NCBI GenBank assembly: GCA_964247055.1
Contig: OZ176051.1
Coordinates: 11,904,001 to 11,968,000 of the forward strand
Length of the DNA: 64,000 bases
Origin: Paragordius varius
Lineage: Eukaryota > Nematomorpha
Direction of reading: 5' to 3'
Position 1 is the first letter of the stretch. The number at the start of each line of letters is the position of its first letter. The position numbers were made by a program, and so were the translations under genes. Positions 22,732 through 36,600 of this stretch are shown here, one piece after another. Under the pieces are notes generated by a model, which saw nothing but the letters and a program-made list of their open reading frames with translations, was not told where the DNA came from and did not search any database.

Positions 22732-24841
22732 TATATATATATTTAACATTTAATTATAATAAAAAATATGATCTTTAAATGTAATCACTATTTCATTACC
22801 TTTTAAGATAGTTTCTCGATTTCGAATTTTATATCAATAAAATTTATGATACATTAATGAAAATATACATTCTAAGGTTCAAAATGTAAAATTGAAAATA
22901 CTCTTCCTCACTTTTAGCCGTCATTTAAAAAATTAAAACTGGCGGATAAAGATATATAATGGTTAAAAATATAATTAACTTGAAAATGCTTTTGATTAGA
23001 TTTTGCAAGAAATTTTTTTTATAATCTGCTGCTTGCTTTAAGTAGATTTCACAGGCGTCGTAAGCCTTTTCACCACATAAAATTGGACGGGCCGGATTTT
23101 ATAAGGTAAACAAGTAACCATTAATTACAATAAACAATGCTGTCACTCAAGTTTTTTGCATTTTCTTATATTTACTATTATTTTAACAGTAAATCTTAAA
23201 AAAAAATATAATTCACCTAAGAATTTTGTAGTTTAATTTTTAATTATGCGCATCTTTATCAAAATTAAAATCAAAAATGTTTTTCTTTGAAAATATACAA
23301 TAAATGCCCATTTGTAATATACCATTCGAAAGAGTAATCCAAACTCTATAAAATGCATATTAATATGTTTTACATCAATAGGTAATATTGGACATATGAA
23401 GCGACAAACGCGCGAAGCGAGAGCGTTTTTTAATTAATATTTTTAATACTTAAGGATAAAAATAGCTCAAACTTTGTCTAGATGACAATGAAAGTAAAGG
23501 TAACACGAAAGTTTTTTGATTAACGCACTTATTTTTTATTTTTATGCCATTCAAAAGAGCTATTTTTAAGTTTTTTTAAAAAAAATACCATCTCAACATA
23601 TTAATTTTTGGGAGGCTTATAATTTCGAAATTTCAAAGACTAAAAACAAAGTTTAAGTTTTATATTGTGTAATAAATTTAGTTAGAACTATGCATTTCAT
23701 ATCCATTAGGTAAAATTATTTTGGTAATACTATTTTAAAAAAGCTAACCAAAAGCTTTTAAACAGATTTTTAAATTTTTTAATATAACCCTAATAATTAT
23801 ATTAAAATAATTATGATTTTTAAATCGAAGTATAGTTATTAGCGCTCTTTAAAAAAATACATGGCTGTATATCTAAAACTTTTAATTTAGAAAATTTCGT
23901 ATTTAATGTTAAATCAGGATCAAAAATTATCGATAAACCCTAATTGAAAAAAATTCTTAGGTGTTAGACCATTTTTTTAGGTTTACTATTTATGTACTTT
24001 AATGAAATAAATTTTAGATTTACAATAATGGCGGTTAAAAAAAGTCAAAATTTGTTGTCTAATGTTATATTAGTTTCAAATAGAAAAAAATTACAGTAAA
24101 CACTATTTTTGCTTGTTATTCCATTTACAAAATTTAGAAAAACTTTTAATATCATTATGAATTTATATATATCCTACGATCTACATATGATTTTATATAA
24201 ATTCTATTTAAAGAGTTTTTACCGGTTTAAATTAAATTTACATATCTTTGTTTCCAAAATGTATTGAAAATTGATAATAAAATGCCAGTATCCATTACCT
24301 CACACTAAATTAAAGATATCAACCTTAAAGCTATGGTATAAATTCCATACATATCAATAATCTATCAATATCAAAACTCATATGCACAGGATTACGAGCG
24401 TTTATGATAGACCAATTAGATTCGACCAAAGTTTTTATTATTATTTCTGGTAGATGTTGAAAAATCTTTTCATGCTATATTATAATTACTCACATTTTGT
24501 AATTTCATCTCGAATAAATAATTTCAGTGACTGGCTAGATCTGAGACTTAATTAAAAACCATAATGATAATATTATTTCTCCAAGGGAAATATTGATCCA
24601 ATATCTCATTCAGGCGACGGCACATCTTGTACAATACAAAAAACAAAGGGCTAGCCGGCAAATGATTCATGCAAAATTTTACAAGGCATCACAAGACTAT
24701 TAGAAAAATTCTAAGATCAACCAAACCAAAATTTTAAATTATTTAATTCCAAGCTAGAGACTAGTTGGAATTATGCTTAATAAAACACTTAAAAATAATT
24801 TATGCAACGCATAATTAAATATAGATTTATTAATCAACAAA
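22093..24841. other. Intergenic stretch between the convergent glypican and RPL4 genes
   Basis: No coding exon recognised. It contains a long AT microsatellite at about 22685-22742 and a fragment near 23400 (GCGACAAACGCGCGAAGCGA) that looks like a repeat boundary. The rest is unremarkable AT-rich DNA. The 3' untranslated regions of both flanking genes must lie here, but I cannot fix their ends. Confidence 0.5.
22685..22742. repeat. AT dinucleotide microsatellite
   Basis: A run of TA/AT repeats with two AATAT interruptions. Shorter AT runs of the same kind occur at about 7617-7655, 15042-15070, 18874-18896, 19747-19769, 43193-43215 and 62970-62994. Confidence 0.85.
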
Positions 24842-27015
24842 CTATTTTGAAACTTGGGCCTTCTTAGCGGTAGATTTCGTTCCAGTTTTCTTCTATAATC
24901 ATATAAAAAATTATGATAAGGATGAACATACTTAAAAATTATAGTGAAGTTACAAATTAAAAAAAAAACTTCACCTCAGTCCTTGCTTTTTCAGCTCTGA
25001 GCTTTTCTTTACCCGATTTATGTGTTTTATTGTAAGCCAAACGACGCAAAACCTTGTAATACGGATTCAGTCTAACCATAATCTGTGAATGTTTAAGTGG
25101 GTTCCTTCTAACCCGTTTGACATGTATAAAGCCTTTGCGAGCTGGTCGGCGTTCAATGGCACTTTGAACTTCGTCACTCTTTATAATGGCACGAATGTTT
25201 GTGTTCGTCATCATTGGTAGGGGTAAACTTGTTAATATAAAAAGAAATAACTTGAGTTTAGCGTCTTAACTGTAAGAAAATTAAAAATTAATACCAGTCA
25301 AAAATTGATATATATTATGTTATAAACTAATGGTTAAAACTTTGAAAAAGCTATCTTTAAGATGTTTTTTTTGTAGATTAGGTCATTAATAAAATCAATT
25401 CAATGTTATTTAAGAATGTTTATAGCAACTATGGAAATATGGTTGTTAGTAAATGGTTATGACTGTGTAAATGACTATATTTTTTATCGATTATAAATTA
25501 AAAGCAAACCCATAATCAAAAACTTACCTAAATCCTTTCTTCAATTTGGATGGTGACTTAAAGGTGCCAAAAATGGTATCCAACATCTTGAAAGCACTCT
25601 CAGTCCAAATGATAAAACGCCCAAGTTTACCACCAGGTGCAACCTTTCGCAAACTCATCTTATGAACATTCATAACCTCAACACCTAATTTAAAGCAGTA
25701 AGGATTAAATTACAAAAGATTATTAATTTTACAATCATGGTTCTTATTATCTACTGAAATTGTAAAGTAGTTATGACCACAAAGCTTTTTACTCAATCCA
25801 TAACATTTTATACACATTCAAATGATTTTTACCAAATAAAACAAATATTAAGACGCGTTGTATGTTGAAGAGCCATAATTATGTTTAAAGCAAAACATCC
25901 ATTGCTTACTTAATATATGTGATGCATTTTAAGTTATTGTAAAAAATTAAAGGATATTGGTAAAACGTACCTGGTATATTTCCGAAAGCGCGTTTTATTC
26001 CCTTATCCTGATGATAAATGACTAAGGGTCCCAATTTTTGCTTATGTCTACGGTTTCTCATTTTACCCTTTCCGGCCCGATATCGCTTAGATTCTTTTAC
26101 CTTAAAGTCAAAATATTTAGGGTAAAAATAATATAAGTTTACAAAAATTTATCAAATGTTATAAAAAAAACCTTTTCTACATCCGACCATGCTCTGATAG
26201 CTCGCAACATACCGACCGCTTGTTTTGTCTTTTCATAACTCTGGATCTTATCTGATACTACTAACGGAAGTTCAGGTATTTCATCAATTAAATGTCCTAA
26301 ATGTGATAAGACAAAAGTAAAGATAATATTCTCAAAATAAAAATAAATATACGTGTAAAATTAAATTTAAGTGCTGAAAACCATATAAAACTGCAATTTT
26401 TAAGGAGTTAAAGCATATAAAATCAAACCTTTTGCCATAACTAGAGCAGGCATCGCCGAACCGGCTACAGCAGATGCCAGAGCATATCGCCTTTGTGGTT
26501 TATTGATGCGATGATGCCATTTCCGCCAAACTTTGGTGGGAGAATACATATGTCCGCCGCGACACATGTTACCATAAGCACCTTGACCTGAACGATGAGT
26601 TCCACCCCCTCTAACTCTAGGAATACGAGCAACGGCTCGACCAGTTCCCCATGATTCAGCCGATGTTTGATGACCTATAATTGAGTATAATTTTTGAGGG
26701 TTGATAAATTTTAAATATAGTAATAATATTCAGATGGTACAGTTGTAATCAAGCGTATTTATCATAAACACGGACCAGATATCATCATATTTTTATTTAC
26801 GCATAAATATACCTGCTTTTTTGGATACAGCATAGGGTTGGCGTGAATTCAGCATCATTTGATCATGTACAAATTGAACAAGATCAGGCCTAAGAGGAGC
26901 TCTGAAAACTGCAGGCATTTTAATGGCTTTCCCTGAACTCTCATTTTTATCAGAGTAAACAGACACCAAAGGCCTTGCTAAGGTGGTCTAAAATATAATA
27001 TAATAGGTATACCAT
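24842..27015 (-). CDS. RPL4: 60S ribosomal protein L4 (uL4), complete
   Basis: Large-subunit ribosomal protein whose internal loop lines the peptide exit tunnel. Exons (minus): 27015-27013 (ATG only, inferred), 26987-26813, 26674-26429, 26296-26172, 26100-25971, 25684-25528, 25227-24975, 24892-24842. The sum is 1140 nt, 379 residues. Family signatures are strong: [148 protein letters not shown], and a short basic tail ending KKAQVSK. All phases close. The start is the weak point. Exon 2 opens with ACC ACC, and the nearest ATG followed by GT is 25 nt upstream; this fits other tiny introns here, but a more distant first exon is possible. Confidence 0.95.
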
Positions 27016-27258
27016 ATCGCAGGAAATAAACCTTTAAAAATAATCAGCTGTATAAATTATTTTCTTGCTAAAATTGGTTATCTTTACTGAATGTTAGATT
27101 TTAATTTTGCGAATAATAATGCAATATATATTAAAAATTTAAACCATTAATATTATTATAATGTAAAATTTTTATCTATTTTAACATGAGTGATTAAAAA
27201 TAAAGGCTAATTATATTTTTGCAATCAATTTATATATTTAACATTAGATACAGCAATT

Positions 27259-27672
27259 TATTTTAGTCCTCCAATTAAAATTGGGGTCTTTTGGGAGACC
27301 AGATCTGTATAATCTAATACTTCAGATATGGAACAAATCGTGACCATTGTCAAAGTTTGCACTTAGATAACAACATAATAATGCAAAATAGCCCAAAACT
27401 TCTTTAAGCGCTATAATCATAACCAATACTAGCACGAAGTTTAAACTTCTAAATCAACTTTAATAGAAAACAGTTATTTTGCAAAATGTCCTAAATAAAA
27501 ATGGGGCCGAAATAGTTTAATATGGAGATTTTATCAAACCAAATTTTATTTAAATATTTTGGATAATTTGCACTAATTTTGATAATAACTAAACTGAAAT
27601 TAAAAACATCCCTTTTAATTGTTATTCAATAATATCAATTTAACTTTTCTGGGGATAAGAAGCCCTAGAATC
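27259..27672. mobile_element. Dispersed non-autonomous element, copy 2
   Basis: It starts TAGTCCTCCAATTAAAATTG followed by GGGTCTTTTGGGAGACC, and ends near CTGGGGATAAGAAGCCC. The interior shares with copy 3 the phrases TTGCACTTA(G/T)ATAACAA and ATGGxGCCGAA(C/A)TAGTTTAATATG. This shows common descent of whole units and not just of their ends. Confidence 0.55.
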
Positions 27673-28615
27673 GTAGTATTTTATCTTATAACGTTGACCG
27701 GATAAATAAATATTAATAGAGAAGACACTTCTGGATATTATTATCACAAAAATAATATATTTAAAAGTATATTTATGTCTATATATATATATATATACGA
27801 TGTCCAAAAGATATACCTGTTGATATATAAATTCCGATAGAAAAATATATCAGAAATCTCATTGTGTTTTTGGTTTCGCCCTTAGAATGTTATTTTCACA
27901 TTTGTGGAAAGTGCTCCATATCAGAAAATGGCATTCGCAAATTTTTTAATAAATTTTTTTTGATGAAAGCTAAATGCTTCATTTTTAAAAATATTTCTAA
28001 TGTATATTATAAACTACATATAAAAAGCAAAACAATATATTTTAATTTGGTAAGGGCTCCAAAAGTCCCAAATTTTTTTGCTAAAACGGGCTACTTAATA
28101 ACCGCAAAATTTCTGGATTGCGCGATAAAAAATATTAAATATATGCTACTTGACATCAATAAATATATTTTCTTAAACTACTTTTAAAAATACAATTGCA
28201 AAATATTAAATTATACTTCATCCTTTAGAATTGATGAAAAAAAATATTAAAATCTTTTTATACGGTTGATAAAAAATCGTTTACTTTTTAGTTTTGTTGT
28301 TGTGTAAAAACACAAATAGGAAGACAAACGAATATTTTAGTTAATATTCTAAGGTGAATTTTCACCATCACTAAATAATATAAAAGTATTCTTACAATAT
28401 ATAACGTTTTTGTACCGTTTCTTTCATGCTTAAAAATAGTAAGAAGTACGCTAAAAAAAGTTTTACTAAAAATTAAATGTTTTTAAAATTTGCATTTTTT
28501 TAAAAAATATTTTTTTAATGTCAAAATTGTACACATATCTAAAAAAGTTATTGCAAAATTAAATTTTTTATTTTATGAGAACTATCCTGTTTAACACTTG
28601 AATACAACACAATGA

Positions 28616-29136
28616 TTTAAGTCCTTTGATTTTAATTGGGGTACTTATATACCCCAGGCTTGTTTTAAAAGAAATAATTCAAAAATATGGAATGATTTGA
28701 AAGCATGGCAAAAATTTGCACTTATATAACAATAAACCAATAAATTTAAAAAAGCCAACAAAAAAACTTGATATTACTTATTTTAAAAGGAAAAATTAAA
28801 TCAAATGACATGAGTGCATTAATTTAGAAAAAATACAAATGAACCCACTTCTTATGTTTCCATCAATGTTAAACGTGAATAAAAAATTGCCTTAATCTTG
28901 GCTTAAAAATTAAATAAACACGATATTTTGCAAAGATGTTGCAAATAAAAATGGCGCCGAACTAGTTTAATATGAAACTTTTTTTTAAAATTAAATTTTA
29001 TTTAGAAATTTTGGGTTATTTATATAAATTTCATTAGGATAGAAGCGAAATTTATTGGGACCATTGCTTTCAGTAATTTTTTAAAAATGTCGACTTAAAC
29101 ATTATCTGGGGTACTTAGATACCGCAATTTGAATCT
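28616..29136. mobile_element. Dispersed non-autonomous element, copy 3
   Basis: The left end reads AATTGGGGTACTTATATACC and the right end CTGGGGTACTTAGATACCGC followed by AATTTGAATC. At about 520 bp it is longer than copies 1 and 2. Its interior phrases match copy 2 in the same order. No coding frame is evident. Confidence 0.55.
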
Positions 29137-29737
29137 AAGTGTTAAGAAGAGCAAAACATATAAAATTTTGGTGATGATTTTCTAAACAATATATTTTTAA
29201 CATATATTTGAAGACGAACAATTCAGAATCATCGAACAGAAATAATGCTTTTGTTTCGTTTTAAAGCGTTTTTAAACCTTTCATTATAACTCAACTATGA
29301 GGTTTGAACAAAATTTTGTATGTGCATTTTTTCAAAAATAATATATATTTTTAGCCGCAATCCCGGCATTTTTACGTATTTAGGAGGACTAGCCCATTTT
29401 AGCAAAATATTTAGAAGCCTCTAAGCCCACATCTATAAATAATTTTTTTGAAAGAGCTCCCAAAACAAAATTTATTATTTGCCATTTTATAATATGGAGC
29501 TCTTACAAAAAAATGTAAATAACTTTCTGAAATCACGTTCGGGATAAAACCAAAAGTACCATAATAATCTTGACACATTTTCCTACAAGAATATATTTTT
29601 ATCAGGTTATTTATGCTCCTCAATTTCGGACGCAGTGTACATATTTAAAATTCAATAATTTACAAAATTTAATTTTTAATAATGCCCCCAAAGTTTAAAA
29701 ATTGTGGCCCGTAATAGGTCACCTTTATATAATAATG

Positions 29738-31503
29738 CAGTGGTACTCACCAAAAAAATTCGACGGGCCAAATAATTTTTTTTTCGAGGGCCATGAACCT
29801 TTAAATGACAAATATTCCATAGCTATTTGACACATATGTACATAATTATACTCAAAATCAGCCCAATAAATTTTAGGATCGCATGTAAAGTCAGCTAAAA
29901 ACTCGTTTTGCACCATTTAGTTAAAAAAACTTAAATAATTTGATACTAACCAATAATTTTTGACAAGTTTGGTTTTGCCTCATGACAGGCCTATCTTAAT
30001 ACGTCGTCCATATGATCATCGGTTAAGTGATTTCTGTATGTATTCTTGACATGATTCCTTTTTAAATATGCCGTCTCTCACGTGTAAGATAAAAACAGTT
30101 AGGATAACTTGAGCACTTTTTCTATATTTCCATATTTATTTGGCACATCTTGCCAAAACTTTACATGTCCTTCTCCGCTACGATTTTTAAATATAGCCTC
30201 CAAAAATTATTTTTAAAATCTACGAATTCTTCCATGATATACGCCTGATCAAAACCGAAATGCTCAAGTTGCTTAATATTTGATATATCCATCCGAGATT
30301 AAGATTTCAATATATCTTAATTCTTGAAAACTTTTCGTCTCATTAGATAAAAATGTTAAATGATGTTTTAAATTAATTTCCGCGGTAAATTCCATATTTT
30401 TTTCATGAATCGTTTTAACTGTTAAAAATATAGGATTGTTTAATTTAAAAAATCTTGTTTATATATTATTAATTTTTTTTCAAAAGCAAAATTTGATTAG
30501 CAAATTGGGTTATTATTTTGCTCCCTTCAAGACTTGTATTAAAAATACGAAGTTAATAATAATGTCGCAAAGGTAGGCTAATAACACCATTTGTCACTAT
30601 TAATTTCCTTGTCAAACTTTCTGTTATCTTTGATAAATAATAAAAATTCATGTTTTAAAACAAAAAATCTCTTTAAAACTTTGCTAAGGCTTAGCCATCT
30701 CACAGCGGTGTACAAAAGAATATCATCAAACTACTGTGGATATCTTTCAGAAAGTTTTTGAATTTACGGCGGTTAAATTCTATGCCACGGATGTAAGCCA
30801 TGAAAATAATAGATTTTTTTTTTGGTATAATTCCTTAATCTTTTTATATTTTTCGTTTCTTACCTTATGATTTTCTGGTAATTTATGAGAATGATGGATT
30901 GTAAAATGTCTTTTAATATTGTATTTTTTTAATTATGTTGTCCTTAAATATAAGGCAGATATCAACATTTTTTAAAACGACAAAAGCGATTTTCATCGGA
31001 TTATTAACGTTTTTTAGCATTAGATGTCATCCTTTGAATTTATGTTTAAATATTATGTAGGTATCAGAAAACAGGAATATAATTTGAATGCTGTTAAAAA
31101 ACAGATAAAAATTTAATGATGTTGATTCAAAAAATATTTTATGGGAATGGGTTATGAAAAATGATGCAGGACAATGAAAAGATTATGTATTGCAAGTTTG
31201 GGTGAAAAACTGGCTTAAATAGAAAAAAGGAATGCAATAAAAACCTTAAAATATAAAAAAAATAGAATACAGAAACAGAAACCAGTGCCAAAATTTTGAA
31301 ATCATTTTAATGTAGTCGAATTTTTCTAGATTTCAAATTGGAAAAAATAAAAATACAGAAATTTTAAGAAAATAAATTATTAAAATAAAAGAAAATTTGT
31401 TTAAGTGTATTTTAATAATTCAACAATAAAAAATAATTTAAGTATCAATATGGTCATAGGGCAATTTTAGAGCACTCTTAGGGCCGCGGTTTGAGTACCA
31501 CTG
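29738..31503 (-). mobile_element. Decayed hAT DNA transposon with both ends
   Basis: The left end is CAGTGGTACTCACC and the right end GGTTTGAGTACCACTG, inverted repeats of the CAGTGGTxCTCAAxC type common in hAT elements. The flanking 8 bp (taataatg and aattaatg) differ at two places, as expected for an old target duplication. Near the minus-strand start, at about 30900-30985, remains of a zinc finger can be read: CLIFKDNIIKK, then KTFYNPSFS in broken frame, like the finger of GTF2IRD2/ZBED-type transposases. The frame is disrupted throughout, so the element is dead. Confidence 0.7.
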
Positions 31504-31539
31504 AATTAATGCAAAGAGCTGAGATTTTGCCATAAGAAT

Positions 31540-32022
31540 TTTTATATGTGTTAGATGACTTCATTAAAAATAATTTAAAAAATAAATGCCCGATTCAAAA
31601 ATTTAATTTTTAACAAAATTTTTTTAAAGCGTATATTATACCATTTTGAAGCATGATAGGGTTTAGACACGCTTAACATTTGAGTAAAACTTGGATTAAA
31701 AATTTAAGACTCGTTGTTTGATTCTAAGGCTAAAATTATGTTATTTACTTAAAATCACATTTAACATGAATATAAAGAGAAAAAGTGGTATAATTTGCAT
31801 TATTATATTTTGATAATGCATACAATTTATGTCAAATATATTTTTACTTTTGGGTTTTACTTCTAAATAAGTAATATTAGGTATTTTTAAATAAATTTTT
31901 TTTATATTTTTTAATGTTATATAAGTGCCAACTTTTGCCAATTCAATTCCTTCTATATTTTTTTAAGTATTTAATTTTAAACAGGCCTGGAGTATCTAAC
32001 TACACCAATAATCCGAGGACTA
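31540..32022. mobile_element. Dispersed non-autonomous element, copy 4, left end poorly defined
   Basis: Only the right end is clear: GGAGTATCTAACTACACCAA, then TCCGAGGACTAAAATAAATG. This matches the outer flank seen in copy 1 (CGGAGGACTGAAATAAATG). The left boundary is an estimate. The element ends about 130 bp before the start codon of the VPS13B-like gene, so promoter sequences of that gene may overlap it. Confidence 0.4.
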
Positions 32023-32155
32023 AAATAAATGTGTGTATCCAAGTGTTAAAATTCCAAATAGCAAAATTTATGTATTTTTTTTGCGATATATTATTAATCT
32101 CAAAAGCTTTTATGGTTGAATGCGTTTTCGCATGGTATAGCTGAACCACGCTACA

Positions 32156-33665
32156 ATGTATAGGATCCAATCCTACATAACTTCGTGGATAACTAGTTAT
32201 TTGGAAAAATATGTGACAAATTTGGATCCAAATTTTATTAATCTTTCAGTCGTAAATGGAAAATTAACCTTATTTAACGTTCACCTCAATACTCACGTTT
32301 TGAAACAAGTTTACAATGTTATTATTGTTAGGAACTTCCATTGCCTATTGATATCTTCAAAGCTGAAGCCTCCAAATTAGAAGTTAATATAGCATACTCG
32401 TCTATTTATAATGGCGAACCAATTGTTATATTTTTAGATAATGTCACCCTGAAGTTAAAATGCTCAGATTCTATAAAGCCAAGTTTTTTGAACGAAAAAA
32501 TACAAGATGACAATGAATACAAAACTAATTCTTTCCTCGAACAAATTTTGAATTGCTATCAAAGTTTGGTATTAAATTATAATGCCTCAAATTTTACATC
32601 AAGATCGGCGTTATCATATATTCCTCAAAAAAATGCTTTAACCGAATCTATTAATACCAATAGCTGGTTTGGGCGAATGTTTAGCAATGTTAAATATTGT
32701 TTGAATAATGTGTTGATTGAATATGTCGAGGAAGAAACTAGACTGATTGCTCCATATAAATTAATTTACTCTTTTAGAATTAAATATTTGGAATATGGGC
32801 TCGCTACACTCTTTCCTTTTTTAAATAATGCTCATAAGACATCGAATTCGTATGTTCCAATAACGATACCGAAAATGTCCCTTGGCAAATCATATTTTGA
32901 TTCAGAATTCGGTAATATTTATGCCGATGCCTTCCACTATCACAAATTTTTTAATGATACAAGTTATTCATATGTTACTGATAATAACAATGACGATAGA
33001 TTTGATCACAATGCTGTAAACAAAGTTATTTTGTTACATGATTTATCCTTTTTCATTGATTATAATGCATTAAGCATTGATGCCGTCCTTAAGAGTCAAA
33101 TTAATCAGACTATTTTGGAAGGGCTAAATTTTACCATTTTCTTAACTTATCGCGATCCAACTGACTTAACCCCCATTAATTGTTCTCCATGTTTGCAAAC
33201 ATATATAGGTTGTCCTGAGTTTCATATCCGATTGAATTATGTCCAGTTGCCCTTTATGTACCGTATGGTAGAATTACTTATTGCAATAATTAAAGGGGAT
33301 AGCACTGATTCTGTTATCGAAAACACTAATTCAAACGAAAACGGGAAAACGTCTGGCACTTATCATGTTGTGGCAGACGATTTGTTTAAACCTAAAATAT
33401 CATTGCCAAATTCTCCTTCAGATTGGAAAAATTTAGCCCATAAATTGTTTTTGGAAGAGGAAAATAAATTACAAACCGGTGAGAAAATACATTCCGATGT
33501 AAAAGAAGAACTGGAGATCGGGTTAACCCTGCCAGATGTGGCAGAAATCAAGGAGAAATTCGCTAATGAAGTTTGGTTTATACCAAAATCCACTTCAACT
33601 AAACGCGATCATACGCTTTTAGTAACAATTGAAAAACTCAAAATTGACATAGATATGCCAGAAAA
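32156..33665 (+). CDS. VPS13B: VPS13B-like exons 1-2: chorein N-terminal domain
   Basis: Exon 1 (51 codons) encodes MYRIQSYITSWITSYLEKYV and the start of the chorein domain, the hydrophobic scoop that takes up lipid. A 23-nt intron (32309-32331) separates it from exon 2, which resumes with ELPLPIDIFKAEASKLEVNI, directly collinear with VPS13B. Without splicing, the frame stops at 32378-32380. Exon 2 continues through NNVLIEYVEEETRL and a linker rich in Asn, Ser and Glu, and ends in phase 2 at 33665. Confidence 0.9.
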
Positions 33666-36600
33666 GTATGATTTGTTAATTTAATAAAAAAATTATATAA
33701 GGGATTTGAACGCAACCATTTTCAGTTTTGTTCCAGTTCTGGTTAAAAGTTACTTATTGTTACGGTTTGATCCCTTTTTAATCAAATGGTTTATAGGACC
33801 CATTTTCTATGATATGACCCAAATTTTTGTATAAAATATTATGAAATAGCCAAATATAGATTAAAAATATTAGCTGCCGAAAGATCATGGTATGATTTCT
33901 GGAGTTAAATAAAAACAAAACAGAAAAGAGGGTTGCATACTTGAATTTTGTTGTAAATAATATTTGATCCCGATTGTGGATCTTTTTAGTGCCAATCCAA
34001 AAACATGGATCCCTTTTTAATTTTGTATATTTCCTGTCTTTAACAAAAAAAGTAACCAAACTGATAATACCATTATGCCATATTATTCATGTGCCTACAA
34101 ATATTTTAGATGTAATAAATGGACTATTTTTGCTTTGCCAATTATTAATATTTTTATATTATAACTAATCCAAAAATGTTTTCCAGATATTTGCCTTTAG
34201 TTTGATATGAAAATCTTCATATAATTATTGTGTAGGCTTGTGGGATTATCTTCATATTGTTCTCCATCATATAAATTTGAATGGTCTCAACTATGTTGCA
34301 AACTTTTGTACATTAAGAAAGATAACGAAGGCAAACATTGTTTGGCAAAACCCCAAAATTCCGGTGTTCAATCACATTCGGGATTACGCTTTCAAATGGA
34401 TTCCTTAGATTTTTCACTAATTTATCATTTTGGTTCCATGGAATATAGTTTGATAGAAAAGTCGCTAACTGAGGATAATGAAAACGGTAAGCGTAAAAAC
34501 ATAAATTTTACTTTTTTCTATCTTGACCATAGTAAAAATGAATTTTTCGAACACTTTCTGGACATATATTTTCAAAATTCTTCTATTTTGCACAAAAATT
34601 AATAAACATCTTTAAAACAATTTTTAACATTAGCCATGCTTCATTCTAAAGAAAATTTGGCGTTTTTTACAAATGATAGTGATTTTTACATTAAAAATAT
34701 TATTCTTTAAAGGAGTTTTTGGTGTGCCTCATGTTATATATTTTTAATAGTCGTCGGACTTACCAAAATATTCCTATATTCACTCATTATATTTTTCTTC
34801 AATCTTAATTTTATAGATAATAGTAGATTGGATAATCAGAATTTTCTGGTCAATCAAATGTTGGAATTTTGTAGGACCGTTAATGTCTTTACGACACAAC
34901 ATCCCAGTTTTTTTCGGGTTACTTATGAATCCTTTGATGCCAACTATACAATTTGCGGTATATAATTTCATTGTTTTTTATTAAAATATTTTATAATTGT
35001 GATTTTCTGTTGTCCTAAATTTATTTATATTTTACCTTTTTTTTATTGGTTAATGTTTGCATTTTACTAAAACTTTTTATATTGTTTATATACCAATTTT
35101 AAGTGTATATATATAGTTGTTATATCGTCTATTCTTTTAAAATCAATGTTTTTTTATACGAATTGTTACCATAGATGAATCCTGCAACTATACTTTTGCG
35201 TTTACCCAACCTATCAAAATGCATGTTTGCCAAGAATTCATAAATTTAATTGAAATATGTAATGACATAACTGAATATCAATACCGAATTATCCATCCCT
35301 CCTCCGATACGACTATAGCAAAAAATTGTGAGCTTCAAATTAATTTTCCGTCCTATAAAACACCATTCTGTCTTTCCACCACAAAATGTAAGGATATAAC
35401 ATACTCGGAATATAGTGAGATCATCGAAAATGGTATTGGGCCAAAAATCAAAAGTAACCGTATCATCGAATTTATGATTGAGAAAGGGGAAATAATTGTA
35501 CATATGGGAGGGGAACCTTTAATCCCAGTATGTACCCAAAATAATTGTTTTGCGTTTGAATCTATCGTAACATTGGCATCATCTCGCAGTTATACGCTAA
35601 ATTTAGTCGTTGATACTTTTACATGGAATTTCAATTGGTCTTGGACAACAATGTTAAATCTCGAAGGTTGTTTTTGGAAAAATATTCGTAATACAATTAC
35701 ATGTGTGAATCAAAATATGCCTATGCCTTGTGTAAGTACACTCTGTCAAAAGGGGTGGCATATAACTTGTCGTAATATTGCTTTCTCTTATGTACCGATT
35801 ACTGAACCAATCCTCAAGGAAGCTGGTTTGACTCAAATGACAACCGCAGTGCAAATGTTGTCCTATAAAGAATCAAAATCTTATTTGCGATTTTTTACAT
35901 GGCAACAAAATGGTCGAACTATACACACACCTCCAATCAAATATATGATTGAATGGAATGATCAAAATTATCACATTAGTTTTGAAAGCGGATGTATCAA
36001 TATGACTTACCTTAATACTTTGGTAGCTTCTTTAAATGGAACCCTTGTTACGGGTAAAATATTTTAAATATTTTTTAATAAAGATTTTATAATTTATGTT
36101 TCCCTCAATTTTAATCAAATATTTATATTATTTAATCGTTTTTTAATTTTTTTTATGTGTACATTGCCCCTAGAATAAATTGTTTGTTTCCTAGTTTATC
36201 ATGATTGCATTTAAGCATAAATTACTACATTTGGATTTTATTAAAAAGTTTTATTATTAGAAAACAAACTTTGCCAAATTAAACCATGTAATGCAAAAAC
36301 GGAACACGGCAAACCAATTGGCTTTGATTTCTACTATGGCATGGATTTTCGCAATCAAAGTAGTGGCAAATTTTATTTTTAATTATAATTTTTTTCCACC
36401 ATTAAAAAATATTATTTAACAAGTATTGAAAGTTTAGATGTGTTGGGGTCAATCTAAAATAACTTAGCGATCTAAATGCTAAGAAACGATAAGCTTTAAA
36501 CAGCCATTATTAATTATGATTATATATATTAAATATAACTACAAAATTGCAACAAAAAGATTAAATTAATTAAAGCATCTATGGGGCTTACCTACAATAG

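Noticed and set aside
25228-25970. Possible snoRNAs inside RPL4 introns, as in some other animals
   Set aside because: I looked for C/D and H/ACA boxes on the minus strand in the two longest introns and found no convincing set.
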